From Marinobacter sp. (GTDB lineage Bacteria; Pseudomonadota; Gammaproteobacteria; Pseudomonadales; Oleiphilaceae), in contig JAEPMM010000103.1 of the NCBI GenBank assembly GCA_017643965.1, forward strand, positions 1 through 9,170: a stretch of 9,170 bases of DNA. The letters run 5' to 3'. The notes below the pieces were generated by a model. That model was given only the letters and a program-made list of their open reading frames with translations, was not told the DNA's origin and searched no databases. Positions 1 through 6,833 of the stretch are shown in pieces. Position numbers and translations under genes: made by a program. The number at the start of each line of letters is the position of its first letter. Position 1 is the first letter of the stretch.

Positions 1-1
1 A

Positions 2-1168
2 CCGGCCTTTGATACCGAAGCCGCAACCCCGGCCGCCGTTGCGCCGGCCATGGCCCAGTCGTTTACCCATTGGGGTTTCCTGGCCTGGGCGGTGTTGGGC
101 TCGCTGACGGCTCTGGTGCTGACCCGTGCGCATTACGGCCAGGGCAAACCCCTGCAACCGCGAACCCTGCTGTACCCGGTGTTCGGCGAGAAAGTGATTC
201 AGGGCCGCATTGGCGGTGTGATTGATGCCTTTTGTGTGATCGCCGTGGTGGCCGGCACGGTCGGGCCTATCGGGTTTCTTGCCACCCAGATGAGTTTCGG
301 CCTGCACGAACTGTTCGGTGTCACCGACGGGTTCGGTACCCAGTTGACGGTGCTGGTCATTCTGGCCGGGGTTTACATGACGTCAGCGATGACCGGGCTC
401 CATAAGGGTATCCAGTTGCTCAGCCGCTTCAACGTGCTGCTGGCGCTGGCCATCGCCGCGGTGATTCTTGTGTTCGGACCCACCCTGTTCCTGGTCAACA
501 CCTACACCCAGTCCATGGGGGAATACGTCACCTCCTTCTTCGCGATGGCGACGATGACAGCGGAAACAGCGCCGGGCTGGTGGATGAAGTGGTGGACCGT
601 GTTCTTCTTTGCCTGGTTTATCGGCTACACCCCGTTGATGGCGGTGTTCGTGGCGCGGATATCCCGTGGCCGGACGGTGCGGGAAATGATCCTGGCGGTC
701 GCGGTACTGGCCCCGGTTGCCACCACTCTCTGGTTCACCCTGCTGGGTGGCTCCGGTATTTATCACCAGCTGGCAGGTACCTTCGATCTGACCGACGCGT
801 TGAACAACTTCCGTTTTGATGTGGCGACGCTCACGGTGGCCCAGGCGCTACCGGGCGGTACCTGGATGGCGGCCGCCATCCTGTTGCTGACCACCATTTT
901 TGTGGCGACCACCGGCGACTCCATGAGCTATTCCATTGCCATGGTCGGTGCCGGCCATGACGAACCAAGCCCGTGGATTCGGGTATTCTGGGGCGGCGCC
1001 ATGGCGTTGATGGCGGCGATCCTGCTGTATATGGGAGCGGGTCAGATTGGCGTGCTGCAGCAATTTATTGTGCTGACCGCAATACCGGTGTCACTGATTA
1101 TCCTGCCCTCGCTGTGGACCGGGCCGAAAGCGGCCATGGCGATGGCACGGGAACAGGGGCTGGTCTAG
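2..1168 (+). CDS. BCCT family transporter, C-terminal part (5' end outside window)
   Basis: Inner-membrane secondary transporter of the betaine/choline/carnitine family, which imports trimethylammonium compounds or similar osmolytes with Na+ or H+. The reading frame is open from base 2, so the ATG at 50 is internal and the true start lies left of the window. About 388 residues are present, against some 500-550 for the family. The visible part begins with the TM4-type motif HWGFLAW and contains the TM8 signature, where WFIGYTP is followed by VARISRGRTVRE, the cytoplasmic loop sequence diagnostic of BCCT proteins. Further hydrophobic segments follow, and the protein ends soon after the last one, without the long C-terminal tail of osmosensing BetP. 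Several substrate-box aromatics differ from BetP (see findings), so the substrate is uncertain. A terminator-like hairpin and an MscS channel gene follow. The family call is secure; the substrate is not. Confidence 0.93.
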   Translation, partial: PAFDTEAATPAAVAPAMAQSFTHWGFLAWAVLGSLTALVLTRAHYGQGKPLQPRTLLYPVFGEKVIQGRIGGVIDAFCVIAVVAGTVGPIGFLATQMSFGLHELFGVTDGFGTQLTVLVILAGVYMTSAMTGLHKGIQLLSRFNVLLALAIAAVILVFGPTLFLVNTYTQSMGEYVTSFFAMATMTAETAPGWWMKWWTVFFFAWFIGYTPLMAVFVARISRGRTVREMILAVAVLAPVATTLWFTLLGGSGIYHQLAGTFDLTDALNNFRFDVATLTVAQALPGGTWMAAAILLLTTIFVATTGDSMSYSIAMVGAGHDEPSPWIRVFWGGAMALMAAILLYMGAGQIGVLQQFIVLTAIPVSLIILPSLWTGPKAAMAMAREQGLV

Positions 1169-1180
1169 TCTTCCAGAGAG

Positions 1181-1222
1181 CGGGCGGCCCGCCGGGTATT
1201 CGGCGCCGCCCGGCACCCTTTT
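1181..1222 (+). terminator. Probable intrinsic terminator after the BCCT gene
   Basis: CGGGCGGC (1181-1188) pairs perfectly with GCCGCCCG (1205-1212). A second GCCG/CGGC pair (1191-1194 with 1201-1204) extends the stem across a CC bulge to a GGTATT loop. An alternative stem, GCCGGG (1191-1196) with CCCGGC (1209-1214), sits closer to the T run at 1219-1222. The T run is short and separated from the stem by a few bases, so termination may be incomplete. It lies just after the BCCT stop codon. Confidence 0.55.
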
Positions 1223-1248
1223 AACCTGGACAGGCTCACGGAGGACGG

Positions 1249-2298
1249 ATGCTGGAGGCGTTTGAAGCCGGCTTCAAGGCGTGGTGGATGCCGGGTGTGT
1301 CGGCGGTTTTTGCCGTGCTCGCCACCTACGTGATCTATCGGCTGACGCTGGCGGTGGTTCGCCATTTCTCCGAGTCCAGAGCGGTACCGCGGTTGTTTCT
1401 CGATGCGTCGGCCGGGGCGCTCGGTCTGGTGTTCTGCCTGCTGGCGCTGGCGGGCACACTGAAGGCGGCACCGGACGACCTGCCCCTGATGGGGGCGATC
1501 CAGCAGGTAACCACGCTGTTGCTGATTCTCGCCATCACCTGGGCGGCGGTGCGGCTGACGTCGGCCATCGGTGAGGTGAGCGTTGCGCTCAATCCGGTGC
1601 TTGAGGGGCAGTGGAAACGGGCGCGCAAGGTCGAAACCCAGACCCGCTTTCTGGTTCGGGCGCTCAACATTCTCATCGTGATTATCGGTTTTGGTGCCGC
1701 GCTGATGACCTTCGAGTCGGTCCAGCACATGGGCGCCAGCCTGCTGGCGTCGGCGGGGGTCGGTGGCCTGATCCTGGGCTTCGCGGCTCGGCCGGTGCTC
1801 AGCAATCTGCTGGCGGGCATGCAGATTGCGCTTACCCAGCCGTTCCGCATCGACGACGTGCTGCACGTGCAGGGAGAATGGTGCTGGGTGGAAGAGGTTA
1901 CCGCCACCTATGTGGTGTTGCGGGTCTGGGACCTCCGTCGGCTGGTGGTGCCGCTGCAGTGGTTTATCGAAAATCCGTTCCAGAACTGGTCCCGCAACAC
2001 CGCCGATCTGCTGGGTGCCGTGTTTATCTGGGTGGACTACACCATGCCGGTGGAACCGCTGCGGCAGGAGTTCAATCGCTTGCTGGAGCAGTCGAACCTG
2101 TGGGATGGCAAACTGGCTACGGTGCAGGTCACCGATTCCAACGATCAGGCCATGCAGGTGCGGTTTCTGATGAGCGCGTCAGATTCCAGCCGCAACTGGG
2201 ATTTGAGGTGTGCCGTGCGGGAGGGACTGGTAACCTTCATTCAGGAACACTACCCCGCCCAGTTGCCACGCGTGAGAGCCAGGCTGGTGGAAACCTGA
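1249..2298 (+). CDS. MscS-family mechanosensitive ion channel
   Basis: Small-conductance mechanosensitive channel protein of 349 residues, expected to open in the inner membrane under tension and release solutes on hypo-osmotic shock. Hydrophobic segments lie at about residues 13-37, 54-72, 84-107, 138-155 and 160-199. The last is the pore helix, Gly/Ala-rich with RPVLSNLLAGMQIALTQPFR (181-200), matching the TM3 and beta-domain entry of MscS. A beta domain follows (202-248), where VVPLQWFIENPFQNWSR replaces the usual IPN..I.N.SR, then an alpha/beta C-terminal domain. Two extra N-terminal helices distinguish it from the 286-residue, three-helix E. coli MscS. The ATG at 1249 follows GGAGGA (1240-1245) at a rather short spacing. 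The neighbouring BCCT importer suggests a shared role in osmotic balance. The sequence between the terminator and this start leaves little room for a separate promoter. Confidence 0.92.
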   Translation: MLEAFEAGFKAWWMPGVSAVFAVLATYVIYRLTLAVVRHFSESRAVPRLFLDASAGALGLVFCLLALAGTLKAAPDDLPLMGAIQQVTTLLLILAITWAAVRLTSAIGEVSVALNPVLEGQWKRARKVETQTRFLVRALNILIVIIGFGAALMTFESVQHMGASLLASAGVGGLILGFAARPVLSNLLAGMQIALTQPFRIDDVLHVQGEWCWVEEVTATYVVLRVWDLRRLVVPLQWFIENPFQNWSRNTADLLGAVFIWVDYTMPVEPLRQEFNRLLEQSNLWDGKLATVQVTDSNDQAMQVRFLMSASDSSRNWDLRCAVREGLVTFIQEHYPAQLPRVRARLVET

Positions 2299-2321
2299 AA
2301 CGCAAAGGAGAACCCGGTTTA

Positions 2322-2645
2322 ATGCCTGAAGATCCCCTGAAAACCCTGTCCGATATGGCGAGCGACGCCCACGCCCGTATTCAGGCCACGCACCAGCATA
2401 TCAATCCGGTGGTCGAAGTGCGTCGTGGTATGCGAGACTCCGGGATCCCCGCAGATGTGATGACCATCGACTGTCTGCGCACCCGCCGGCGGATCACGCT
2501 GATTCTGCATGACAGGCAGCCCGGCAGCGTGCTCTACCAGTTTGTCACCATTGATGACGAAGTCGGCAACGACTTCAAGCAGATGCCCCTGTCCGATATG
2601 GATGCAGGCACGCTCTTCGCCTGGATTGAGGAGTATTTTGGTTAA
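2322..2645 (+). CDS. Hypothetical protein, 107 residues
   Basis: I do not recognise a named family. The ATG at 2322 follows a good ribosome site, AAAGGAG (2304-2310), 11 bases upstream, and lies 23 bases after the MscS stop, so the two genes are probably co-transcribed. The protein is soluble, with no signal peptide or membrane segment. An acidic, helical N-terminus (1-25) is followed by a basic patch (VRRGMRDSG, then CLRTRRRITL) and an alternating hydrophobic pattern typical of beta strands (58-75, including ITLILHD and VLYQFVTIDDE). It ends in an acidic amphipathic segment (TLFAWIEEYFG). The same frame is open upstream through the second half of the MscS gene, but that part is a shadow because the MscS frame is clearly coding. 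Whether it acts with the channel is unknown. Confidence 0.8.
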   Translation: MPEDPLKTLSDMASDAHARIQATHQHINPVVEVRRGMRDSGIPADVMTIDCLRTRRRITLILHDRQPGSVLYQFVTIDDEVGNDFKQMPLSDMDAGTLFAWIEEYFG

Positions 2646-2681
2646 TCGCCTCGTGATATGACCGGTGCGAACAGGCGCATG

Positions 2682-2744
2682 TTGTGATGTAAAACAGGTC
2701 GAACTGAAGACCGTTCGGCGCTACGATGAGTTGATACATCACAA
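2682..2744. promoter_or_regulatory. Nested inverted repeats upstream of the c-di-GMP enzyme gene
   Basis: TTGTGATGTA (2682-2691) and TACATCACAA (2735-2744) form a perfect 10-base inverted repeat around 43 bases. Inside it, CGAAC (2700-2704) pairs with GTTCG (2713-2717) across an 8-base loop, and the stem can be extended by a U-G and a G-C pair (2698-2699 with 2718-2719). This occupies most of the gap between the 107-residue protein gene and the EAL gene. It may be a two-site operator or a folded RNA leader. I see no convincing -35/-10 pair. Confidence 0.4.
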
Positions 2745-2785
2745 TGATAAGAGCAAGAGGAAAGCCCAATGACCAACGTTGGGGT

Positions 2786-5404
2786 ATGCATGTGGTCGTC
2801 CTGATCCGCGTTTTGCAGTGGTTGGTTGCAGTGCTTCTCTGGAGTTTCGGCTCGCTAGCGATGGCGGCCGCGCAACCGATTACCATTACCGCGGCGTCAT
2901 CCATCCCGGCTCATTTCGAGGTGTGGGAGGACCCGCAGGGGCAGGCCGACATTGCTCAGGTTACCCGGCTTGCCGACGATCAGTGGGTGTCTGTTCCCTC
3001 CGGCAGTGCCACCTACGGCATTACTTCGTCGGCTTACTGGTTGCGATTCACCCTGGAAAACCGGACAGCGGAGCCGCTGAACCTGGTGGCGGAGCTGGCC
3101 TATTCCCAACTGGATGATGTGGTTTTCCACGTGGTTTCCGGTGGTGAAGTCGTGGAGGAATTCCGAACCGGTGATACCCGGCCGTTTTACCCACGCCAGA
3201 TTGACCATCCCAATATGCTGCTGCGGCTGGACCTGCCGGCTGGCGAGTCGCAGACAGTGTATGTCCGGGCCAGAACCGCCGGGTCCATGATCCTGCCTCT
3301 GCACGTCTGGCGGGCGAACGATTTCTTCAGCGCCGCCTCTAACGAGCAGAAGCTGCACTTCTTCTACTACGGCAGTCTCACGGTCATCATCCTGATCAAT
3401 CTCGCGGTGTTTCTCACGTTGCGGGAAAAACTCTATCTATACTACGCGCTGGCCATCACCGGCTATCTGCTCTTCTTTGCATCCATCAAGGGCTACAGCT
3501 TCCAGCTGCTCTATCCGGACGCGCCGTCACTCCATGCCCGGGCGCTGCTGGTGTCGATGCCGATACTGGCGTTGTTCTCGGTGCTGTTCTGCCGGGAATT
3601 GCTGAAAATTCCCACCCATAGCCCGAAACTGGACATCGCCATTCGGGCGATGATCGTGTTTGAGGTGATCAATTTCATCGCCGCGCTAACACTGGGCTAC
3701 AACGCGGCGATCATGTTGTCAGCGTTCTCTGCGCTGGTGTTCTTCTCGTTGCTGTTCGTGGCCGGCCCCATCACCTGGGCCGCCGGGGTCCGAGCCGGAG
3801 CGTTCTTCACCATTGCCTGGACCCCGCTCACCATCGGGGTTCTGGCCACTGCCGGCCGGTCACTGGGATTCTTTCCGGAAAACTTCATGACCGAGCACGC
3901 CATGCAGATCGGTTCCGGGCTGGAGGCGTTTATCCTTACCCTGGCGCTGGCGGATCGTCTGTACCGGGAGCGTGAGGAAAAGATTCTCGCCCAGGCCGAC
4001 AGTCTGCGGAAGGAGAAGGCGCGCAGCGAAGCGCAGAACCGGTTGGCGGAAGCCATGACACACGATTGCGTCACCGGACTGCCCAACCGGAATCGTTTCG
4101 AACGCATGGTCAATGACCAACTGAAACGCGACCCCAGCGGCCACTACATGGTGGGTGTGGCCCGCATTACACGCCTGGACGAGATCAATCGTACCCTCGG
4201 GCTCAGTCGCAGCGACCGGCTGCTGCGGCGCCTGGCGGGGGAAATGACCCGGCTTGCCAATCAACTGCCGATACTGCATCGGCCGCAGCAGGGGCAGGAG
4301 CGATCGGAGCTGGTGTATCAGCTGTCTGGCGACAGTTTCGGCGTGTTGGTCAATGCCAATAAGGTGACCGACGACTTTTCGGAACTGAACAAAGCATTGC
4401 GCCGGCTGGCAGAGCCCATCTCCCTGGACAATCTCGCCATCGAACTGCACCCGAAATTCGGGGCGGCCAGCTACCCGATGCACGGTGACAACGCGGCGCT
4501 GCTGCTCCGCAATGCCCATGTGGGTATGGAGATCGCTCCCCATGGTCCGTTCGAGACCGGGTTCTATTCACCGGATCTCGACATCTACAGTGAGAGCCGG
4601 TTGACCCTGATGTCGGATCTCAGGGAAGCGTTGCAGGAAAATCGCACCGAACTCTACTACCAGCCCAAGCTGTGCCTGGAAACCGGTGCGGTGATCGGTG
4701 TTGAGGCGTTGATCCGCTGGCATCACCCGGAGCGGGGATGGGTGTTCCCGGCGGATTTTATCCCGCTGGCAGAAGAAACCGGGGTGATCACCCAGCTGAC
4801 CCGCTGGGCCATAGAGAGGGGTATTCGTGATCTGGCGGATCTGTCGGCCGAGTTTCCGGGGCTGACCGTATCCATCAACATCTCCGCACGGGATCTGGGT
4901 TCCGGCCAGCTGAAGCGTCTGATCGCATCGGCGCTCCGGCGCCACGATCTGGCCGCCGAACGACTGACTCTGGAGCTGACTGAAACCGCCGCCATGGAAG
5001 ATCCGGAGCGGGGTCTGGTCGCCCTGGCGGAACTGGCGGAAACCGGCATTCAGATTTCCATCGACGATTTTGGCAGCGGCTATTCCTCGCTCTCCTACCT
5101 GCGGCAGTTGCCGGCCAATGAGCTCAAACTGGACCGCTCCCTGATTGAGGACGTGGACAGCAGCGAAAGCTCCAGGGTGATTGTGAAAACCGCCGTCAAT
5201 ATGGCCCACACTATCAGCTACCGCGTTGTGGCGGAAGGGGTTGAGCGCGAGAGCACGGCGCGTTTGCTGCGGGACCTGGGCTGTGACCGGCTGCAGGGGT
5301 TCTGGTTGTGCCGGCCGCTGCCACTCGGTGAAGTCAGGGGGTGGCTGACGCAGTACCCGGCCTCGCTTGCCCGGCTGACCCGCGCCAAACCGGGCAGGGG
5401 GTAA
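2786..5404 (+). CDS. Membrane-bound 7TMR-DISM / degenerate GGDEF / EAL c-di-GMP phosphodiesterase
   Basis: Predicted inner-membrane sensor enzyme that hydrolyses cyclic di-GMP. Residues are numbered from the upstream in-frame ATG at 2744. A signal peptide (VVVLIRVLQWLVAVLLWSF, ending about AMAAAQ at 39-44) leads to a periplasmic 7TMR-DISMED2-type beta domain (about 48-190). Seven membrane segments (about 204-403) and a short charged coiled linker (404-437) follow. The GGDEF domain (about 438-600) reads SGDSF at 528-532 and lacks the RxxD inhibitory site, so it is probably not a cyclase. The EAL domain (about 615-870) keeps the metal and catalytic residues: E654 (EALIRW), N712, E744/E747 (LELTE), D774-D775 (DDFGSGYSS), K795, E831 and Q851. 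I prefer the ATG at 2786, at the signal peptide; the ATG at 2744 has no ribosome site, and a GTG at 2792 is also possible. The LysR-type gene follows after 3 bases. Confidence 0.93.
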   Translation: MHVVVLIRVLQWLVAVLLWSFGSLAMAAAQPITITAASSIPAHFEVWEDPQGQADIAQVTRLADDQWVSVPSGSATYGITSSAYWLRFTLENRTAEPLNLVAELAYSQLDDVVFHVVSGGEVVEEFRTGDTRPFYPRQIDHPNMLLRLDLPAGESQTVYVRARTAGSMILPLHVWRANDFFSAASNEQKLHFFYYGSLTVIILINLAVFLTLREKLYLYYALAITGYLLFFASIKGYSFQLLYPDAPSLHARALLVSMPILALFSVLFCRELLKIPTHSPKLDIAIRAMIVFEVINFIAALTLGYNAAIMLSAFSALVFFSLLFVAGPITWAAGVRAGAFFTIAWTPLTIGVLATAGRSLGFFPENFMTEHAMQIGSGLEAFILTLALADRLYREREEKILAQADSLRKEKARSEAQNRLAEAMTHDCVTGLPNRNRFERMVNDQLKRDPSGHYMVGVARITRLDEINRTLGLSRSDRLLRRLAGEMTRLANQLPILHRPQQGQERSELVYQLSGDSFGVLVNANKVTDDFSELNKALRRLAEPISLDNLAIELHPKFGAASYPMHGDNAALLLRNAHVGMEIAPHGPFETGFYSPDLDIYSESRLTLMSDLREALQENRTELYYQPKLCLETGAVIGVEALIRWHHPERGWVFPADFIPLAEETGVITQLTRWAIERGIRDLADLSAEFPGLTVSINISARDLGSGQLKRLIASALRRHDLAAERLTLELTETAAMEDPERGLVALAELAETGIQISIDDFGSGYSSLSYLRQLPANELKLDRSLIEDVDSSESSRVIVKTAVNMAHTISYRVVAEGVERESTARLLRDLGCDRLQGFWLCRPLPLGEVRGWLTQYPASLARLTRAKPGRG
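5396..5401 (+). promoter_or_regulatory. Ribosome binding site inside the end of the EAL gene
   Basis: AGGGGG ends one base before the EAL stop codon TAA (5402-5404) and lies 6 bases before the GTG start at 5408. It supports this GTG as the start and suggests translational coupling of the regulator to the upstream enzyme. Confidence 0.6.
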
Positions 5405-5407
5405 CGG

Positions 5408-6313
5408 GTGTCTGATCTGGACAATCTGAACCTGCGCCATCTCTATTATTTCTGGGTGATTGCCCGGGAAGGGGCCATTGTCAGGGCCGCTGAACATCTG
5501 TCGCTGACACCCCAGACCCTCAGCGGTCAGTTGGCTGCGTTTGAATCCGTCCTCGGTAACGCGCTGTTTCGCCGTGCCAACCGGGCGCTGCAGTTGACGG
5601 ATTTCGGGCAAACGGTGTTCGGTTACGCGGATGATATGTTCCAGACCGCCCAGGCGTTGACCGATGTGCTTCGCCAGCCGGCAGAGCACCGACCGTTAAG
5701 CCTGTCGGTGGGAATTGCCGCATCGATCCACAAGCTCATCGCCTACTACCTGACGAAACCCGCCCTGGCTTTACATCGTGAGGTGCGGCTCAGTTGTCGC
5801 ACCGCGGATACGCCTGAATTGCTGAAGCGCCTGGGGCAGCGCGAGCTGGATGTGGTGTTGACGGATCGTCAGCCGGGCTCCGGTGAGGCCAGTCAGTTCC
5901 GCAGCTACCGCCTCGCCAGTTCCACCATGTCTCTGTATGCCGCGCCAGAACTCGCAGACAGCCTGTCTGGCAATTTCCCCGACAGCCTGAACGGTCGCCC
6001 GTTCCTGGCAACATCCCTCGACGCTCCCTATATCAACGCGTTGATGAACTGGTTCTCCAGCCAGGGCATACGCGTGAATGTGGTGGCCGAGGTGGATGAC
6101 AGTGCGCTGATCAAGGTCTTCGGGCGCCACGGACTGGGCTATTTTGCAGCGCCCACGTCGATTCGCGACGAGGTATGCCGGCAGTATCAGGTGGTGCATG
6201 TGGCCAGTATCGATGATGTCAGAGATACCCTGTACGCCGTAACCCGCGCCCGCGGCAGTCACAACGAGGCGGTGATGGAGCTGTTGAAGGAGCGTCATGA
6301 GCTGATGGATTAG
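5408..6313 (+). CDS. LysR-family transcriptional regulator, NhaR-like
   Basis: DNA-binding regulator of 301 residues. The N-terminal winged helix-turn-helix (about 8-67) has the NhaR-type sequence: LNLRHLYYFWVIAREG, then AAEHLSLTPQTLSGQ and ALFRRANRALQLTDFG, very like E. coli NhaR (NHLYYFW, LTPQT). The effector-binding domain (about 95-295) also follows NhaR, with LDVVLTD, NALMNWFSSQGI and EVDDSALIKVFG near 146-153, 210-221 and 228-239. In E. coli NhaR activates nhaA in response to Na+, and also the pga biofilm genes. The start is GTG, supported by AGGGGG six bases upstream, and only 3 bases separate it from the EAL gene, implying one transcript. The AT-rich inverted repeats after its stop codon, ahead of the DUF7352-like and SbtA genes, are a plausible target. 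The family is clear; the actual effector and targets here are inferred. Confidence 0.92.
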   Translation: MSDLDNLNLRHLYYFWVIAREGAIVRAAEHLSLTPQTLSGQLAAFESVLGNALFRRANRALQLTDFGQTVFGYADDMFQTAQALTDVLRQPAEHRPLSLSVGIAASIHKLIAYYLTKPALALHREVRLSCRTADTPELLKRLGQRELDVVLTDRQPGSGEASQFRSYRLASSTMSLYAAPELADSLSGNFPDSLNGRPFLATSLDAPYINALMNWFSSQGIRVNVVAEVDDSALIKVFGRHGLGYFAAPTSIRDEVCRQYQVVHVASIDDVRDTLYAVTRARGSHNEAVMELLKERHELMD

Positions 6314-6314
6314 C

Positions 6315-6360
6315 TCGAAAAATTCGAACAATAAATCAGATAAAACTTTATTCTTTTCGA
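6315..6360. promoter_or_regulatory. AT-rich inverted-repeat region, candidate LysR operator/promoter
   Basis: This stretch is strikingly AT-rich against GC-rich surroundings. TCGAAAA (6315-6321) is inverted as TTTTCGA (6354-6360). Nested within, AATAAA (6330-6335) is inverted as TTTATT (6347-6352) with an 11-base spacer, the spacing of LysR-type T-N11-A boxes. TCGAA/TTCGA (6315-6319, 6323-6327) is a further short palindrome. It precedes the DUF7352-like gene. I could not assign -35 and -10 elements with confidence. Confidence 0.45.
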
Positions 6361-6410
6361 TCTTTTGTTGGTGGATCATGAAACCGTGTTCCATCACAGG
6401 AGAGCCGTCC

Positions 6411-6773
6411 ATGAAAACTATCCACAAGTTTCGTCTCGAGTCCGGCAAAGAGCCCACTACCCTCAAGCTGCGCGAAGGTTGCAAGGTCGTGCGGTGTGAG
6501 TATCTGGTCGCCCAGAAAGGTGTCTATCTGTGGGTTGAGCAGCCCCTGAATGTCACCATCCCCACGGTCGAGCGGCAATTCGTGGTGGTGCATTCCGGCG
6601 ATCCGGTGCCGGACAGCTACCAGTATCTGGACACCGCCCTGGACCCGTTCGGTCCGGAGGCCTATCACCTGTTTGAGGTCACCCAGAGAGAAGAGCGCAA
6701 ACCGGGTGTTGCCGGCTACCCGCTCAGCGAGGTGGTGTTCAGACCCGCATTTCAGCGAGCGGGATCGGCGTAA
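6411..6773 (+). CDS. DUF7352-like small protein
   Basis: A soluble protein of 120 residues with no signal peptide or membrane segment. Its N-terminus, MKTIHKFRLE, then LREGCKVVRCE and KGVYLWVE, the centre IPTVERQFVVVHSGDPVPD and the later AYHLFEV resemble from memory the DUF7352 family (MKTIHKYxLE..., LPEGAKxLHV..., LCLWA..., ...VxRxFxxxGTGxP), often found in phages and plasmids of Pseudomonas and relatives. The function of that family is not known to me. I chose the ATG at 6411 because AGGAG (6398-6402) lies 8 bases upstream and the family begins at this methionine. An in-frame ATG at 6378 would add 11 residues of poor quality. The gene lies between the NhaR-like regulator and the SbtA transporter, and a terminator follows it. 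Confidence 0.8.
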   Translation: MKTIHKFRLESGKEPTTLKLREGCKVVRCEYLVAQKGVYLWVEQPLNVTIPTVERQFVVVHSGDPVPDSYQYLDTALDPFGPEAYHLFEVTQREERKPGVAGYPLSEVVFRPAFQRAGSA

Positions 6774-6788
6774 CGTCAATGTTGTTCC

Positions 6789-6815
6789 AAGGGGCCCTGC
6801 GGGGCCCTTTCTTTT
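6789..6815 (+). terminator. Intrinsic terminator between the DUF7352-like gene and sbtA
   Basis: AAGGGGCCC (6789-6797) pairs with GGGCCCTTT (6802-6810) across a TGCG loop, giving a nine-pair stem with one G-U pair. The tail CTTTT (6811-6815) completes a T-rich tract. This is a textbook Rho-independent terminator for the + strand. The transporter's ribosome site begins only four bases after it. Confidence 0.8.
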
Positions 6816-6833
6816 GCCGGAGTGTTTTCTGCA

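Noticed and set aside
383..1063. Antisense open frames within the BCCT gene
   Set aside because: They have His, Arg and Gln-rich composition without motifs and overlap a clear transporter frame.
1611..2321. In-frame upstream extension of the 107-residue protein
   Set aside because: This part is the alternative frame of the MscS gene, whose own frame carries the pore helix and beta domain; the ATG at 2322 has its own good ribosome site.
2731..2744. Possible FNR/CRP-type site near TTGATACATCACAA
   Set aside because: Only half of either consensus matches (TTGAT for FNR, TCACA for CRP); the other half has two or more mismatches, and the bases are better explained by the 10-base inverted repeat.
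2646..2785. c-di-GMP riboswitch ahead of the EAL gene
   Set aside because: The nested hairpins show no GEMM-like conserved core that I can identify.
4568..5689. Long open frame of 373 codons on the - strand
   Set aside because: It lies opposite the EAL domain and the start of the NhaR-like gene, both certain coding regions. Its translation is rich in Gln, Arg, Pro and Gly with no recognisable motif, the usual shadow in GC-rich DNA.
6411..6773. DUF7352-like protein as an SbtB (PII-like) partner
   Set aside because: Size and position fit, but the sequence shows none of the PII-like pattern and instead resembles DUF7352.
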